Shown in pieces: positions 41,667 through 51,098 of a stretch of 64,000 bases of DNA (positions within the stretch are counted from its first letter, which is position 1; each line of letters opens with the position of its first letter). The position numbers and the translations under genes are program-made. Source of the stretch: CAZNGF01 sp964572855 (GTDB taxonomy: Bacteria > Bipolaricaulota > Bipolaricaulia > RBG-16-55-9 > JAJCYT01); NCBI GenBank assembly GCA_964572855.1, contig CAZNGF010000002.1, forward strand, positions 34,310-98,309, read 5' to 3'. The notes under the pieces were generated by a model. It searched no databases and was not told the DNA's origin. It saw nothing but the letters and a program-made list of their open reading frames with translations.

Positions 41667-42931
41667 TCGCGGTGCAAGCGCTCGAGCGCCTGGACGCGGC
41701 GGCGCGCACGCGCCTGCTCGACCGCCCGAGCCCGCTCGACGACGCGGCCCGCAGCGCGGCCATCCGCATCCTCGCGCGCGTGCGCGCCGAGGGCGACGCC
41801 GCGCTGTTCGCGCTCACCCGAGACCTGGACGGCGTCGCGCTCGAAACCCTGAGCGTGCCGCGCCGCGACTGCTTCCGCGCGCTGGACGGCCTCCCGGACG
41901 AGCTCAAGCGCGCGCTCGGAACCGCCAAGCGCAACCTGGAGCGCTTCCACGAACCCCAGCGGCTCGACGGCTACGAGCTGGCGCCCGAGCCGGGCGTGAC
42001 GCTGGGCCAGCGCGCCGTCGCTTATGAGCGCGTCGGGATCTACGTGCCCAAGAACCTGCCCTCCTCGCTGCTGATGGCCGCCGTGCCCGCCCGGCTGGCG
42101 GGCGTCTGCGAGCTGGTGGCCTGCACGCCGCCCGACGCACACGGTCGCGTCCCCGAAACGGTCCGCGCCGCGGCCGCGCTGGTCGACCTCGACGTGCTGC
42201 ACCCGGTCGGCGGCGCGCAGGCGATCGCCGCGCTGGCCTACGGCAGCGAAAGCGTGCGCCCGGTCGAAAAGATCGTCGGGCCCGGCAACGCCTACGTCAC
42301 GGCCGCCAAGGCGCTCGTGCGCGATTTTCTCGGGATCGAGGCGCTGGCCGGCCCCAGCGAGGTCGCGCTCGTGGTCGAGCCGGTTGAGGGCCTCGATTCG
42401 GACAGGCTTGCCGACTGGGCGTTGGCCGAGCTGCGCGCTCAACTCGAGCATGGGCCCGGCACCTCCGCGCTCCTGCTCACGTCCCTGTCCGACTTGGCCT
42501 CACATGTCGCCGACGCGCTCTCGGACGAGCTGAAAGCGAGCCAGCACGTCGCGCTGCTCACCTACGGCTCGCTCAACGAGGCGATTCGCTTCGTCAACGA
42601 CTACGCACCCGAGCATCTGTGCCTCTGGGGCCCCGGCCCTGAAGGCGCGTTCTCACGGATCAAGGCGGCCGGCTCCGTGTTCCTGGGACCGTGGACGCCG
42701 GTGGCGTTGGGGGACTACGCCTCGGGCACGAACCACATCCTGCCCACGGCGCGCGGCGCGCGTCTGGGGGGCGGCCTGACCGTGCGCGACTTCCAGCGCA
42801 CGATCTCCTATCAGCGCGCGACACCCGAGGGGCTGCGCGCGCTGGCGCCGGCCGTGACCGCGCTGGCCCGGTCCGAGGGCATGGCCGCACACGCCGCCGC
42901 GGTTACAACGCGACTGGAGGAAAGCGCATGA
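41663..42931 (+). CDS. hisD: Histidinol dehydrogenase
   Basis: The 422-residue protein oxidises histidinol to histidine in two NAD+ steps. It has RVGIYVPKNLPSSLLMAAVP (about 129-148), the IVGPGNAYVTAAKALV stretch, the GPSEV motif, and the Zn/catalytic FVNDYAPEHL (about 311-320). Normal length. ATGA overlaps on both sides. Confidence 0.97.
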   Translation: MIAVQALERLDAAARTRLLDRPSPLDDAARSAAIRILARVRAEGDAALFALTRDLDGVALETLSVPRRDCFRALDGLPDELKRALGTAKRNLERFHEPQRLDGYELAPEPGVTLGQRAVAYERVGIYVPKNLPSSLLMAAVPARLAGVCELVACTPPDAHGRVPETVRAAAALVDLDVLHPVGGAQAIAALAYGSESVRPVEKIVGPGNAYVTAAKALVRDFLGIEALAGPSEVALVVEPVEGLDSDRLADWALAELRAQLEHGPGTSALLLTSLSDLASHVADALSDELKASQHVALLTYGSLNEAIRFVNDYAPEHLCLWGPGPEGAFSRIKAAGSVFLGPWTPVALGDYASGTNHILPTARGARLGGGLTVRDFQRTISYQRATPEGLRALAPAVTALARSEGMAAHAAAVTTRLEESA

Positions 42932-43950
42932 GGCGCTCGCTGGAACGGCTGGTCCCCTACCGCCCCACCCCGCACGCGGGCACGATTTTGCACAACAACG
43001 TCAACCGCTGGGGGCGCAACCCCGTCTGGGATAAGCTCCCCGAGTTGCTCGACCTCGTCCCCAACGACTACCCCGACGACGGCGCAACCGAGCTGCGCGA
43101 CGCCCTGGCGGATCTGTACGGGCTCGCGCCCGAGCAGTTCCTGGTGGCCAACGGCTCCAACGAGGCCTTCGACCTCGCGTTCAAGGCCCTGCTCGACCCC
43201 GGCGCGCGGGTGGCCTTCCCGAGCCCGAGCTTCTCGATGTACGCCAAGTACGCGCACATCAACGCGGTCGAGCCGGTCGAGATCGCACTGGACGACGCCT
43301 TCGACCTGGACGCGTCGGCCATGACGGACGCGGACGCCGACCTGCACGTCCTTTGCTCGCCCAACAACCCCACCGGCAACCCCCTGAGCCGCGACCGCGT
43401 CGCGGCCGTGCTCGAGGGGAACCGGCCCGTGATCGTGGACGAGGCGTACGGGGAGTTTACGGAGCCCAACTGGCTCGACGAGGTCGCCAGACGCCCCAAC
43501 CTGCTGGTGAGCCGCACGTTCTCGAAGGCCTACGGGCTCGCCGGCCTGCGGCTGGGCTACCTGGTCGGGAACGCCGATCTGATTCAACGCGTCGAGCGCG
43601 CCCGCCTGCCCTACAACCTCAACAGCGTGGCCCAGCGCGTGGCCGCTGCCGCGCTGGGCGAACAAGGCTTCGTGCGCGACTACGTCGCGTATGTAACGGC
43701 CGAGCGGCCCCGCTGGTCGGAAGCGCTCCGGGGCCTGGGCTTCCGGGTCTGGCCCTCGAAGACGAACTTCGTTTTGGCCCAGGTTCCGGACGAACGGGAC
43801 CGCGACGCGCTCGTGGCCGCGCTCGGCGACCGCGACGTCTGGATCCGCTCGGCCGGCTCGCACCCGCGCCTGTCACGCTGCGTGCGGATCACGATCGGCT
43901 CGCACGACGACCGCGACGCGCTCTTCGGCGCGCTGGAGGAGGTGCTGTGA
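42928..43950 (+). CDS. hisC: Histidinol-phosphate aminotransferase
   Basis: The 340-residue class I/II PLP aminotransferase makes histidinol phosphate from imidazole acetol phosphate. It has NGSNEAFDLAFKALLDPG, the SPNNPTGNPLS motif, the DEAYGEF Asp and the PLP lysine in SRTFSKAYGLAGLRLGYLVG (about 192-211). Overlaps hisD and hisH. Confidence 0.96.
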   Translation: MRRSLERLVPYRPTPHAGTILHNNVNRWGRNPVWDKLPELLDLVPNDYPDDGATELRDALADLYGLAPEQFLVANGSNEAFDLAFKALLDPGARVAFPSPSFSMYAKYAHINAVEPVEIALDDAFDLDASAMTDADADLHVLCSPNNPTGNPLSRDRVAAVLEGNRPVIVDEAYGEFTEPNWLDEVARRPNLLVSRTFSKAYGLAGLRLGYLVGNADLIQRVERARLPYNLNSVAQRVAAAALGEQGFVRDYVAYVTAERPRWSEALRGLGFRVWPSKTNFVLAQVPDERDRDALVAALGDRDVWIRSAGSHPRLSRCVRITIGSHDDRDALFGALEEVL

Positions 43951-44546
43951 GGGTCACGATCGCCGACCTCGACGTGGGCAACCTGCACAGCTTGAACAAG
44001 GCGCTCAAGCACCTGGGGGCCGAGACGACGATTACGGCCGAGCCGGACCGCTGGCTCGACGCCGAGGTGCTCGTCCTGCCCGGCGACGGCGCCTTCCGAA
44101 GCGTGGCGGCGCAGGTCGCGCCCCGGCACGAGGCGCTGGCCCAACGCGTGCGGGCGCGCCCGACGCTGGGCGTGTGCATCGGGATGCAACTCTTGTTCGA
44201 GTCGAGCGCCGAGGCGCCGGAGACCGCCGGCCTCAGCGTGCTCCCCGGCCAGGTCGAGCGCCTGCCCGCCGCGCGACTGCCGCACATGGGCTGGAACACC
44301 GTCGAACACCGGGGCGACGACCTGTTCGTAGCGGTGCCCTCGGGGGCCCACTTCTACTTCGTCCACAGCTACGCGCCGCTGGACTCGGAGGCGGCCGTGG
44401 GCTGGTGCGACTACGAGGGCACGTTTGCCGCCGCCGTGCGCGCCGGTCCGGCCAGCTACGCCGTCCAGTTCCACCCAGAAAAGAGCAGCCGTTGGGGCCT
44501 GGAGCTGCTGGATAACTTTTTAGCCATCGCGGAGGAGGCGCTTTGA
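43947..44546 (+). CDS. hisH: Imidazole glycerol phosphate synthase, glutaminase subunit
   Basis: The 199-residue class I glutamine amidotransferase has the nucleophile Cys in GVCIGMQLLFE (about 74-84) and the His/Glu pair in VQFHPEKS. It supplies ammonia to HisF. It starts at GTG 43947 inside the hisC end (GTGA). Confidence 0.97.
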   Translation: MRVTIADLDVGNLHSLNKALKHLGAETTITAEPDRWLDAEVLVLPGDGAFRSVAAQVAPRHEALAQRVRARPTLGVCIGMQLLFESSAEAPETAGLSVLPGQVERLPAARLPHMGWNTVEHRGDDLFVAVPSGAHFYFVHSYAPLDSEAAVGWCDYEGTFAAAVRAGPASYAVQFHPEKSSRWGLELLDNFLAIAEEAL

Positions 44547-45271
44547 AGGGAGAAGGGGGGAAGATCTGGGCGGCCGTGGACGTGATGGGCGGCGAGTGCG
44601 TCCAGCTCAAAGGGGGCGATCCCGACACCGCGCGCTTCAACCGGGACGCGCGCGCGGCCGCGCGCCACTGGGCCGCGCAAGGGGCCGACGGCCTGCACCT
44701 GATCGACCTGGATGCCGCACTCGAGCGCGGCCACAACCGCGCGCTGCTGGAGGCGATCGCCCGCGAGACCGACGCGCCCGTCCAGATCGGCGGCGGCGTA
44801 CGCGACGACGACGCGCTCCGCTTCTGGCTCGACACAAGCGCGGACCGCGTCATCGTCGGGACGCGCGGCGTGGCCGACCCCGACTGGCTCGCGGACGCCG
44901 CCCAGCGGCACCCGGACCGGATCGTGCTCGCCGTCGACGCCCGCGGCGACGAGGTCGTGATCTCGGGCTGGACGCGTGGGGCGGGGGTCAAGCTGCTGGA
45001 CTTGGCCGCGCGCGTGGCCGGCCTGCCGCTGGCCGGGCTGCTCTACACCAACGTCGGCGTCGAGGGCTCGCTGCACGGCATAGACCCCGAGCCCGTGCGC
45101 GCGCTCTGCGGGGCCGCGGACCTGCCCGTGCTGGTCTCCGGCGGGCTCAAGGACGCGCGCGACGTGGCAGCCGCTTTCGAGCTGGGCGCGGCGGGGGTCG
45201 TGCTGGGCACGGCGCTCTACGCGGGCGCGATTTCACTCTCGGAACTCGGGACCGAAAGGAGCACGACGTGA
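44543..45271 (+). CDS. hisA: ProFAR isomerase (1-(5-phosphoribosyl)-5-[(5-phosphoribosylamino)methylideneamino]imidazole-4-carboxamide isomerase)
   Basis: The 242-residue (beta/alpha)8 enzyme starts at TTG 44543 in a TTGA overlap. Catalytic Asp residues are in AAVDVMGGECVQL (about 10-22) and AVDARGDEVVISGW; phosphate loops are IGGGVRDD and LVSGGLKD. It opens the ribose ring of ProFAR to give PRFAR for HisH/HisF. Confidence 0.95.
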   Translation: MKGEGGKIWAAVDVMGGECVQLKGGDPDTARFNRDARAAARHWAAQGADGLHLIDLDAALERGHNRALLEAIARETDAPVQIGGGVRDDDALRFWLDTSADRVIVGTRGVADPDWLADAAQRHPDRIVLAVDARGDEVVISGWTRGAGVKLLDLAARVAGLPLAGLLYTNVGVEGSLHGIDPEPVRALCGAADLPVLVSGGLKDARDVAAAFELGAAGVVLGTALYAGAISLSELGTERSTT

Positions 45272-45819
45272 CCGACACGGGTTGGACCGAGCTCAAACGC
45301 CACACGCGCGAGACGGAGGTCGCCCTGCGGCTCAAACTGGGTGGGAGCGGTCAGACCGACCTCCAACTCGCCCCCTACTTCCTGCGCCACATGCTCGAGA
45401 CGTTCGCCCTCTACGCGGGCTGCGATCTGGAACTGAAAGCCACCGGCGAGGACGAGCACCACCTGATCGAGGACGTCGGGATCACGCTCGGCCGGGCCGT
45501 GCGCCAAGCGTTGCCCGACATGAAGATCGAACGCTTCGCGCACGCGATCGTCCCCATGGACGACGCGCTCGTCCTGGCCGCGCTCGACCTGGTGGACCGC
45601 CCCTACGCATCCGTCGACCTACCCGACCCGCTGTACGCCCACATGCTGCGCTCGATGACGCTCGAAGGGAAGTTCACGCTCCACCTCCGGCCGCTGGCCG
45701 GGGAGGACGTCCATCACGTGGTCGAGGCCGGCTTCAAGGCGCTCGGGCGCGCACTGCGCGCGGCGGTCCAGCCCGTAGGGGGCGTGTCGAGCGCCAAGGG
45801 CGAGGTGAGCTGGGCATGA
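45268..45819 (+). CDS. hisB: Imidazoleglycerol-phosphate dehydratase
   Basis: The 183-residue protein is the single-function dehydratase; there is no phosphatase domain. It has two metal His motifs, EDEHHLIEDVGITLG (about 60-74) and EDVHHVVEAGFKALGRALR, and the C-terminal SSAKGE. The usual DHML at the first His is RHML here. Histidinol phosphatase must be encoded elsewhere. It starts at GTG 45268. Confidence 0.95.
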   Translation: MTDTGWTELKRHTRETEVALRLKLGGSGQTDLQLAPYFLRHMLETFALYAGCDLELKATGEDEHHLIEDVGITLGRAVRQALPDMKIERFAHAIVPMDDALVLAALDLVDRPYASVDLPDPLYAHMLRSMTLEGKFTLHLRPLAGEDVHHVVEAGFKALGRALRAAVQPVGGVSSAKGEVSWA

Positions 45820-46571
45820 CGCTGGCCAAGCGGATCGTCCCCTGCCTCGACGTCGACGGCGGGCGCGTGGTCAAGGGCGTGCGCTTCAAGGCACTGCGCG
45901 ACGTGGGCGAGCCGGCCGAGCTGGCCGCCTTCTACGAGCGCCAAGGGGCCGACGAACTCGTCTTCTTGGACATCACCGCCTCGGTCGAGGGCCGCCAGAC
46001 GTTTCTGGACGCCGTGCGCCGCACGGCCGAGACGCTGTTCGTCCCGCTCACCGTGGGCGGGGGCGTCGCATCGGTCCAGAGCATGTACGAGACGCTGCGT
46101 GCGGGTGCCGACAAGGTCTCGTTCAACACGGCCGCCGTGCGCGACCCCGAGCTCATCACCCGCTGCGCCGAACGCTTCGGCAGCCAGTGCGTCGTGGTGG
46201 CCATCGACGCCAAACGGGAGAGCGAAGGCTGGACGGTCTACACGCACGGCGGGCGGGCTGAAACGGGCCTGGACGCGCTCCACTGGGCACAGCGGGTCGT
46301 CGGGCTCGGCGCCGGCGAGATCCTGCTCACGAGCATGGATGCCGACGGCACCAAGGACGGCTACGACCTGGCGCTCACGCGCGCCGTCGTGGACGCGGTG
46401 TCCGTACCGGTCATCGCCTCGGGCGGCTGCGGCTCGAGCGAGCACATCGCGCGCGTCCTGGACGAGGGCGGCGCGCAAGCCGCGCTGGCGGCCTCGATCT
46501 TCCACGACGGCGAGTGCACCGTGGGCCAGGTCAAGGACGTGCTCAGGGCGCGCGGGGTGCCGGTGCGATGA
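45816..46571 (+). CDS. hisF: Imidazole glycerol phosphate synthase, cyclase subunit
   Basis: The 251-residue (beta/alpha)8 enzyme has IVPCLDVDGGRVVKGVRF (catalytic Asp, about 7-24), VGGGVASV, the second Asp in LLTSMDADGTKDGYDL and IASGGCGS. With HisH it forms imidazole glycerol phosphate and releases AICAR, the substrate of PurH encoded two genes later. Confidence 0.98.
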   Translation: MTLAKRIVPCLDVDGGRVVKGVRFKALRDVGEPAELAAFYERQGADELVFLDITASVEGRQTFLDAVRRTAETLFVPLTVGGGVASVQSMYETLRAGADKVSFNTAAVRDPELITRCAERFGSQCVVVAIDAKRESEGWTVYTHGGRAETGLDALHWAQRVVGLGAGEILLTSMDADGTKDGYDLALTRAVVDAVSVPVIASGGCGSSEHIARVLDEGGAQAALAASIFHDGECTVGQVKDVLRARGVPVR

Positions 46572-47146
46572 TCGATCTGGAAAAGGTGCGCTGGGACGCG
46601 CGCGGCCTCGTGCCCGTGGTCGCCCAGCATAGCGACGGGCGCGTGCTCATGCTGGCCTACGCCAACCGCGAGGCGCTGGAGAAAACGATCGAGACGGGTT
46701 TTATGCACTACTGGAGCCGCTCGCGCGCGGCGCTCTGGCAAAAGGGCGGGACCTCCGGACACCTCCAGCGTGTCCGCTCGCTCCACCTGGACTGCGACGG
46801 CGACGCCATACTCGCTCGAGTCCAACAAACCGGCCCCGCTTGCCATACGGGGCAAGCCACCTGCTTTGGCAACGAGCCCGCCACGATCTTGAACGAGCTC
46901 GAGCGCGTTTTTCGAGACCGGCAAGCCAACCCAAAGCCCGACTCCTACGTCAACAAGCTCTTGGGCGAGCCGCGCCGCCTGCGCCAGAAGGTGGGCGAGG
47001 AGGGCGTCGAGGTCGCGCTGGCTCAAGGGGAAGCCGAGCTCTCGACCGAAGCGGCCGACCTCGTTTTCCACCTGCTGCTTGCGCTCTATCAAGCCGGACT
47101 CGACTGGTCCGACGTGCTGGCCGAGCTGGAACGGAGGCGGGCGTGA
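46568..47146 (+). CDS. hisIE: Phosphoribosyl-AMP cyclohydrolase / phosphoribosyl-ATP pyrophosphatase fusion
   Basis: The 192-residue fusion has an N-terminal HisI domain (HYWSRSRAALWQKGGTSGH, about 48-66, then DCDGDAIL with zinc Cys residues) and a C-terminal HisE domain (LNKLLGEPRRLRQKVGEEGVE region, about 120-192). It performs steps two and three of histidine synthesis. ATG/TGA overlaps on both sides. Confidence 0.96.
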   Translation: MIDLEKVRWDARGLVPVVAQHSDGRVLMLAYANREALEKTIETGFMHYWSRSRAALWQKGGTSGHLQRVRSLHLDCDGDAILARVQQTGPACHTGQATCFGNEPATILNELERVFRDRQANPKPDSYVNKLLGEPRRLRQKVGEEGVEVALAQGEAELSTEAADLVFHLLLALYQAGLDWSDVLAELERRRA

Positions 47147-48624
47147 TCCGGCGCGCGCTGCTGAGCGTCTCGGACAAGGCCGGGCTGGTCACTCTCGCGC
47201 GCGGACTGAGCCAATTGGGCGTCGAGCTGATCGCCACCGGCGGCACGGCCGCCGCGCTGCGCGAAGCGGGGTTGGCTGTGCGCGAGGTCGCAGAGCTCAC
47301 CGGCTTTCCCGAGCTGCTGGGCGGCCGGGTCAAGACGCTCCACCCCGCGCTGCACGCGGGACTGCTGGCGCGACGCGACCTGCCCGACCAAATGGCCGAG
47401 CTCGAAGCGCGCGGGATCGACCCCATCGACCTGGTTGCAGTCAACCTCTACCCGTTCGAGCGAGGCGTGGGACCCGACACGCCGCTGGAAGAGGCGCTGG
47501 AGCTGATCGACATCGGCGGCGAGACCCTGCTGCGCGCCGCCGCCAAAAACTTTCCTGCGGTGCTCCCGGTCGTCGATCCCGCGGACTACGGCTCCGTGCT
47601 CGACGCGCTGGAGTCAAACGGCGACCTCAGCCCCGAACGTCGTCGGGCGCTGGCCCGCAAGGCGTTCGCGCACGCGGCTCGCTACAACGCGGCCATCGCA
47701 AGCCACTTCGCCGACGACCCGCTGGCGGAGGACCTGACGCTGGGCCTGCCGCGCGCCCAGCTCCTGCGCTACGGCGAGAACCCGGACCAGCGGGCCGCAC
47801 TCTACGGGGTGCCTGCCGAGCAACTGGCCGGCAAGGGGCTGTCGTGGACCAACGTGCTCGACCTCGACGCGGCGTGGGACTTGGCCCGGCGTTTCGATCG
47901 CCCCGCCTGCGTCATCGTCAAGCACGCCACGCCCTGCGGCGCGGCCGTGGCGCGCAGCGCGCGCCTGGCCTTCTCTGCCGCGCTCGCCGGCGACCAGCAG
48001 TCCGCCTTCGGCGGCGTGGTCGGCCTCAACCGCCCCGTCGGCGTCGGACTCGCTCGGCGGCTTGCCAAGCGCTTTCTGGAGGCCGTGGTCGCGCCCGAGT
48101 TCAGCCCGGAGGCGCTGGAAACGCTCAAGCGCAAGCCCAACCTGCGCCTGCTGATCGGACCTGAGCGCGCGCCGGCGCTGGAGGCGCGCTCGACCGCGTT
48201 CGGCTGGATGGCGCAAACCGACCCGCCGTCGACCCCGCTGCGGCTGAGCGGGACCACCGAGCGCGACCTCACCGAGTCGCAGCGGCGCGACGCGCGCTTC
48301 GGCTGGGCGGTCGTGCGCGCGGTCAAGTCCAACGCCGTCGTCCTCGTGCGCGAGGGCGCCACGGTGGGCATCGGCGCGGGCCAGATGAGCCGCGTCGACG
48401 CGGTCCGCATGGCGCTCTGGAAGGCCGGGGAGCGGGCTCAGGGCGCCGTGCTGGTCTCCGACGGCTTTTTCCCCTTCCCCGACTCGATCGAGTTGGCCGC
48501 CGAGGCCGGCGTCGAGGCCGTGATCCAGCCCGGCGGCTCGATCCGCGACGACGAGGTCGTGGGCGCGGCGGACCGGGCGGGCCTGGCCATGGCGTGTACG
48601 GGCCGGCGCGCGTTCCGGCACTGA
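47143..48624 (+). CDS. purH: Bifunctional AICAR transformylase/IMP cyclohydrolase
   Basis: The 493-residue protein starts at GTG 47143 in a GTGA overlap with hisIE; the longer open frame upstream is a shadow. The cyclohydrolase half begins IRRALLSVSDKAGLVTLARG with ATGGTAAALRE and GRVKTLHPALHAGLLAR. The transformylase half has KHATPCGAA (usually KHxNPCG) and the C-terminal FFPFPDSIELAAEAGVEAVI and GGSIRDDEV. It converts AICAR to IMP. Its place in the his operon recycles the AICAR made by HisH/HisF. Confidence 0.97.
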   Translation: MIRRALLSVSDKAGLVTLARGLSQLGVELIATGGTAAALREAGLAVREVAELTGFPELLGGRVKTLHPALHAGLLARRDLPDQMAELEARGIDPIDLVAVNLYPFERGVGPDTPLEEALELIDIGGETLLRAAAKNFPAVLPVVDPADYGSVLDALESNGDLSPERRRALARKAFAHAARYNAAIASHFADDPLAEDLTLGLPRAQLLRYGENPDQRAALYGVPAEQLAGKGLSWTNVLDLDAAWDLARRFDRPACVIVKHATPCGAAVARSARLAFSAALAGDQQSAFGGVVGLNRPVGVGLARRLAKRFLEAVVAPEFSPEALETLKRKPNLRLLIGPERAPALEARSTAFGWMAQTDPPSTPLRLSGTTERDLTESQRRDARFGWAVVRAVKSNAVVLVREGATVGIGAGQMSRVDAVRMALWKAGERAQGAVLVSDGFFPFPDSIELAAEAGVEAVIQPGGSIRDDEVVGAADRAGLAMACTGRRAFRH

Positions 48625-48633
48625 TCCGGGTCC

Positions 48634-48662
48634 TTGCCATTGCCTTGCCGCGGCCCTACCTT
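48634..48662 (+). promoter_or_regulatory. Promoter for the M32 carboxypeptidase gene
   Basis: TTGCCA (48634-48639), a 17-bp spacer and TACCTT (48657-48662) lie about 55 nt before ATG 48719. Confidence 0.65.
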
Positions 48663-48718
48663 GGCCGCAAAACGCCCTTGCAGCGCACGGAACGCACGGG
48701 GCACAACACGGAGGCATC

Positions 48719-50224
48719 ATGGACGCAAAACTGAACGAGCTCAAGGACTTGTGGCGCACGTACAGCGACCTCACCGGTGCGGCCGCGCTGCTGCACTGGG
48801 ACCAGGCCACCCAGATGCCGCCGGGGGGCGCCCCGGCGCGCGCGCGCCAGCTGGCCACGCTCCAACGACTGGCCCACGAAACGCTTACAGACGAGCGCCT
48901 GGGGCGCGTGCTGGATGACCTGGGAGTCTACGCAAACGACTTGCCCGAGGATTCGGACGACGCCCGCCTGATCCGCGTGGCGCGCCGGGACTACGAGAAA
49001 GCCACGCGCCTGCCGGCCGCGCTCGTGGCCGAGATGAGCGAGCACGCAGCCAACGCCTTCGCGGCCTGGGCCAAAGCCCGGCCTCAAAACGACTTCGACG
49101 CGGTGGCCCCGCTGCTGGAACAGACGCTCGAGCTGAGCCGCCGCTACGCCGAGCACTTCGAGCACGAACACATCATGGATCCGCTCATCGACGAGTCCGA
49201 CCCCGGCATGACCGTGGCCCAGATCCAGCCGCTGTTCGCTCAACTGCGCCGGGCGCTCGTCCCGCTGGTCGAGGCCATCGCGGAGCAAGCCCCGGCCGAC
49301 GACGCGTGCCTGCACAGACGTTACCCGGAGGCCCAGCAGCGGGCGTTCGGGGAGTCGATCATCAAACGCTTCGGCTACGACTTCGAGCGCGGCCGGCAGG
49401 ACAAGACGCACCACCCGTTCATGATCAAGTTCTCCCTGGGCGACGTGCGCATCACGACGCGCTTCAATGAGGACAATCTGGCCGAAGGGCTCTTCAGCAC
49501 GATGCACGAGGCCGGCCACGCCATGTACGAACAGGGCATCGACCGCGCCTTTGAAGCCACCCCGCTGGCACGCGGCACCTCCTCCGGCGTGCACGAGAGC
49601 CAATCGCGCCTGTGGGAGAACCTGGTGGGCCGCAGCCTCGGCTTCTGGAAACACTTCTATCCCGAGCTGCAGGCGCAGTTCCCCGACCAGCTCGGGGACA
49701 CCGCGCTGGAGACGTTCTACCGCGCCGTCAACAAGGTCGGCCGCTCGCTCATCCGTACCGACGCCGACGAGCTCACCTACAACCTCCACGTCCTGGTGCG
49801 CTTCGAGCTGGAACTGCGGCTGCTGGAGGGCAAGCTGAGGGTGCGCGACCTGCCCGAGGCCTGGAACGAGGCCTACCGGGACACCGTCGGGGTCGCCCCG
49901 CCCGACCACAAGGACGGCGTCCTGCAGGACGTCCACTGGTTCGCGGGGACCGTCGGCGGGGCGTTCCAGGGCTACACGCTCGGCAACGTGATGAGCGCCC
50001 AGATCTACGAGGCCGCGCTGCAAGCGCACCCCGACATCCCAAGCGAGATCGAGCGCGGCCAGTTCGGGACGCTGCACGGCTGGCTGCGGGACAACGTCTA
50101 CGCGCACGGGCGCAAGTACGCGGCGGACGAGCTCATCCAGCGCGTCACGGGCGCGCCGCTCTCGGTCGAGCCGTACCTGCGCTATCTGAAGGAAAAGTTC
50201 GGCGGCCTCTACGAACTCGGGTGA
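48719..50224 (+). CDS. M32-family metallocarboxypeptidase (carboxypeptidase Taq)
   Basis: The 501-residue helical metallopeptidase has the zinc motif HEAGH (about 262-266), the GTSSGVHESQSRLWEN block with the third ligand Glu (about 286-301), and the C-terminal YTLGNVMSAQIYEAAL. It removes residues from peptide C-termini in the cytosol and likely processes imported peptides. Length is normal for the family. Confidence 0.96.
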   Translation: MDAKLNELKDLWRTYSDLTGAAALLHWDQATQMPPGGAPARARQLATLQRLAHETLTDERLGRVLDDLGVYANDLPEDSDDARLIRVARRDYEKATRLPAALVAEMSEHAANAFAAWAKARPQNDFDAVAPLLEQTLELSRRYAEHFEHEHIMDPLIDESDPGMTVAQIQPLFAQLRRALVPLVEAIAEQAPADDACLHRRYPEAQQRAFGESIIKRFGYDFERGRQDKTHHPFMIKFSLGDVRITTRFNEDNLAEGLFSTMHEAGHAMYEQGIDRAFEATPLARGTSSGVHESQSRLWENLVGRSLGFWKHFYPELQAQFPDQLGDTALETFYRAVNKVGRSLIRTDADELTYNLHVLVRFELELRLLEGKLRVRDLPEAWNEAYRDTVGVAPPDHKDGVLQDVHWFAGTVGGAFQGYTLGNVMSAQIYEAALQAHPDIPSEIERGQFGTLHGWLRDNVYAHGRKYAADELIQRVTGAPLSVEPYLRYLKEKFGGLYELG

Positions 50225-50240
50225 TCGGGACCGGCACCGA

Positions 50241-51098
50241 CTAGCGCAGCTCCGGGGCGCGTGCGACCGGACGCCCCGGCTCAGCGCACCACTGGCTCCA
50301 CGAGCCCACGTAGAGCCGCGCCCCCGACAGGCCCGCGTGCGCCAGGGCGAGCAGGTGGTGGCACGCGCTCACGCCCGAGCCGCAGTAGACCGTGGCGTCC
50401 TCGGGGGGCGCGCTTCCCAGCAGGTTTTGGAATTCCTCGCGCAGCGACGCGGCCGGCTTGAACGTGCCGTCTCCTCGCAGGTTGTCGCCGTAGTAGCGGT
50501 TGCGCGCGCCGGGGATGTGGCCGGCGACCGGGTCGATGGGTTCCTCCTCGCCGCGGTAGCGCTCGGGGGAGCGGGCGTCGATCAGCAAATGCTCGGGATC
50601 CTCCAACATCGCTTCGACGTCAACCAGCGTGGCGATTCCCTCGGTGCGCGGCGTCCCCTGGAACGTCGCGGGCGCGTTCCGCTCGACGCCGACTTGCAGC
50701 GGTCTGCCCTCGCGCGCCCACTTCGGGAACCCACCGTCCAGCACGGCGGCGGCCTCGTGGCCCAGGCAACGCAGAGCCCACCACAGGCGCGCGGCGATCG
50801 CGCCGCCCAGGTCGTCGTAGGCCACGACCTGCGTCGCGTTCGAGATGCCCCACGCGCCCAGCGTCCGTTTGAACGCCTCCCAGTCCGGCAGCGGATGCCG
50901 GCCGCTGGTTTTCGTGGCCGGGCCGGCCAGGTCGTGGTCGAGGTGGGCGTAGACCGCGCCGGGGACGTGGCCCTCCCGATAGCGCGCAAAGCCCGCATCG
51001 GGATCGGCCAAGTCGAAGCGGCAGTCGACCCCGACCCAGGCGGGGTCGTTCAGATGTGCGTTCAGGTCGTCCGTGGAGATCAGCGTGCGGTGGGTCAC
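50241..51098 (-). CDS. Sulfurtransferase (rhodanese/3-mercaptopyruvate type)
   Basis: The 285-residue protein has two rhodanese domains; the C-terminal one carries the active Cys in YCGSGVSACHHLLAL (about 238-252), the CG[S/T]G[V/K]T-like loop of the mercaptopyruvate/thiosulfate type. The N-terminal domain has an inactive loop. Substrate not fixed. It overlaps the exchanger gene by 4 bp, so the two are probably co-translated. Confidence 0.93.
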   Translation of the reverse strand: MTHRTLISTDDLNAHLNDPAWVGVDCRFDLADPDAGFARYREGHVPGAVYAHLDHDLAGPATKTSGRHPLPDWEAFKRTLGAWGISNATQVVAYDDLGGAIAARLWWALRCLGHEAAAVLDGGFPKWAREGRPLQVGVERNAPATFQGTPRTEGIATLVDVEAMLEDPEHLLIDARSPERYRGEEEPIDPVAGHIPGARNRYYGDNLRGDGTFKPAASLREEFQNLLGSAPPEDATVYCGSGVSACHHLLALAHAGLSGARLYVGSWSQWCAEPGRPVARAPELR

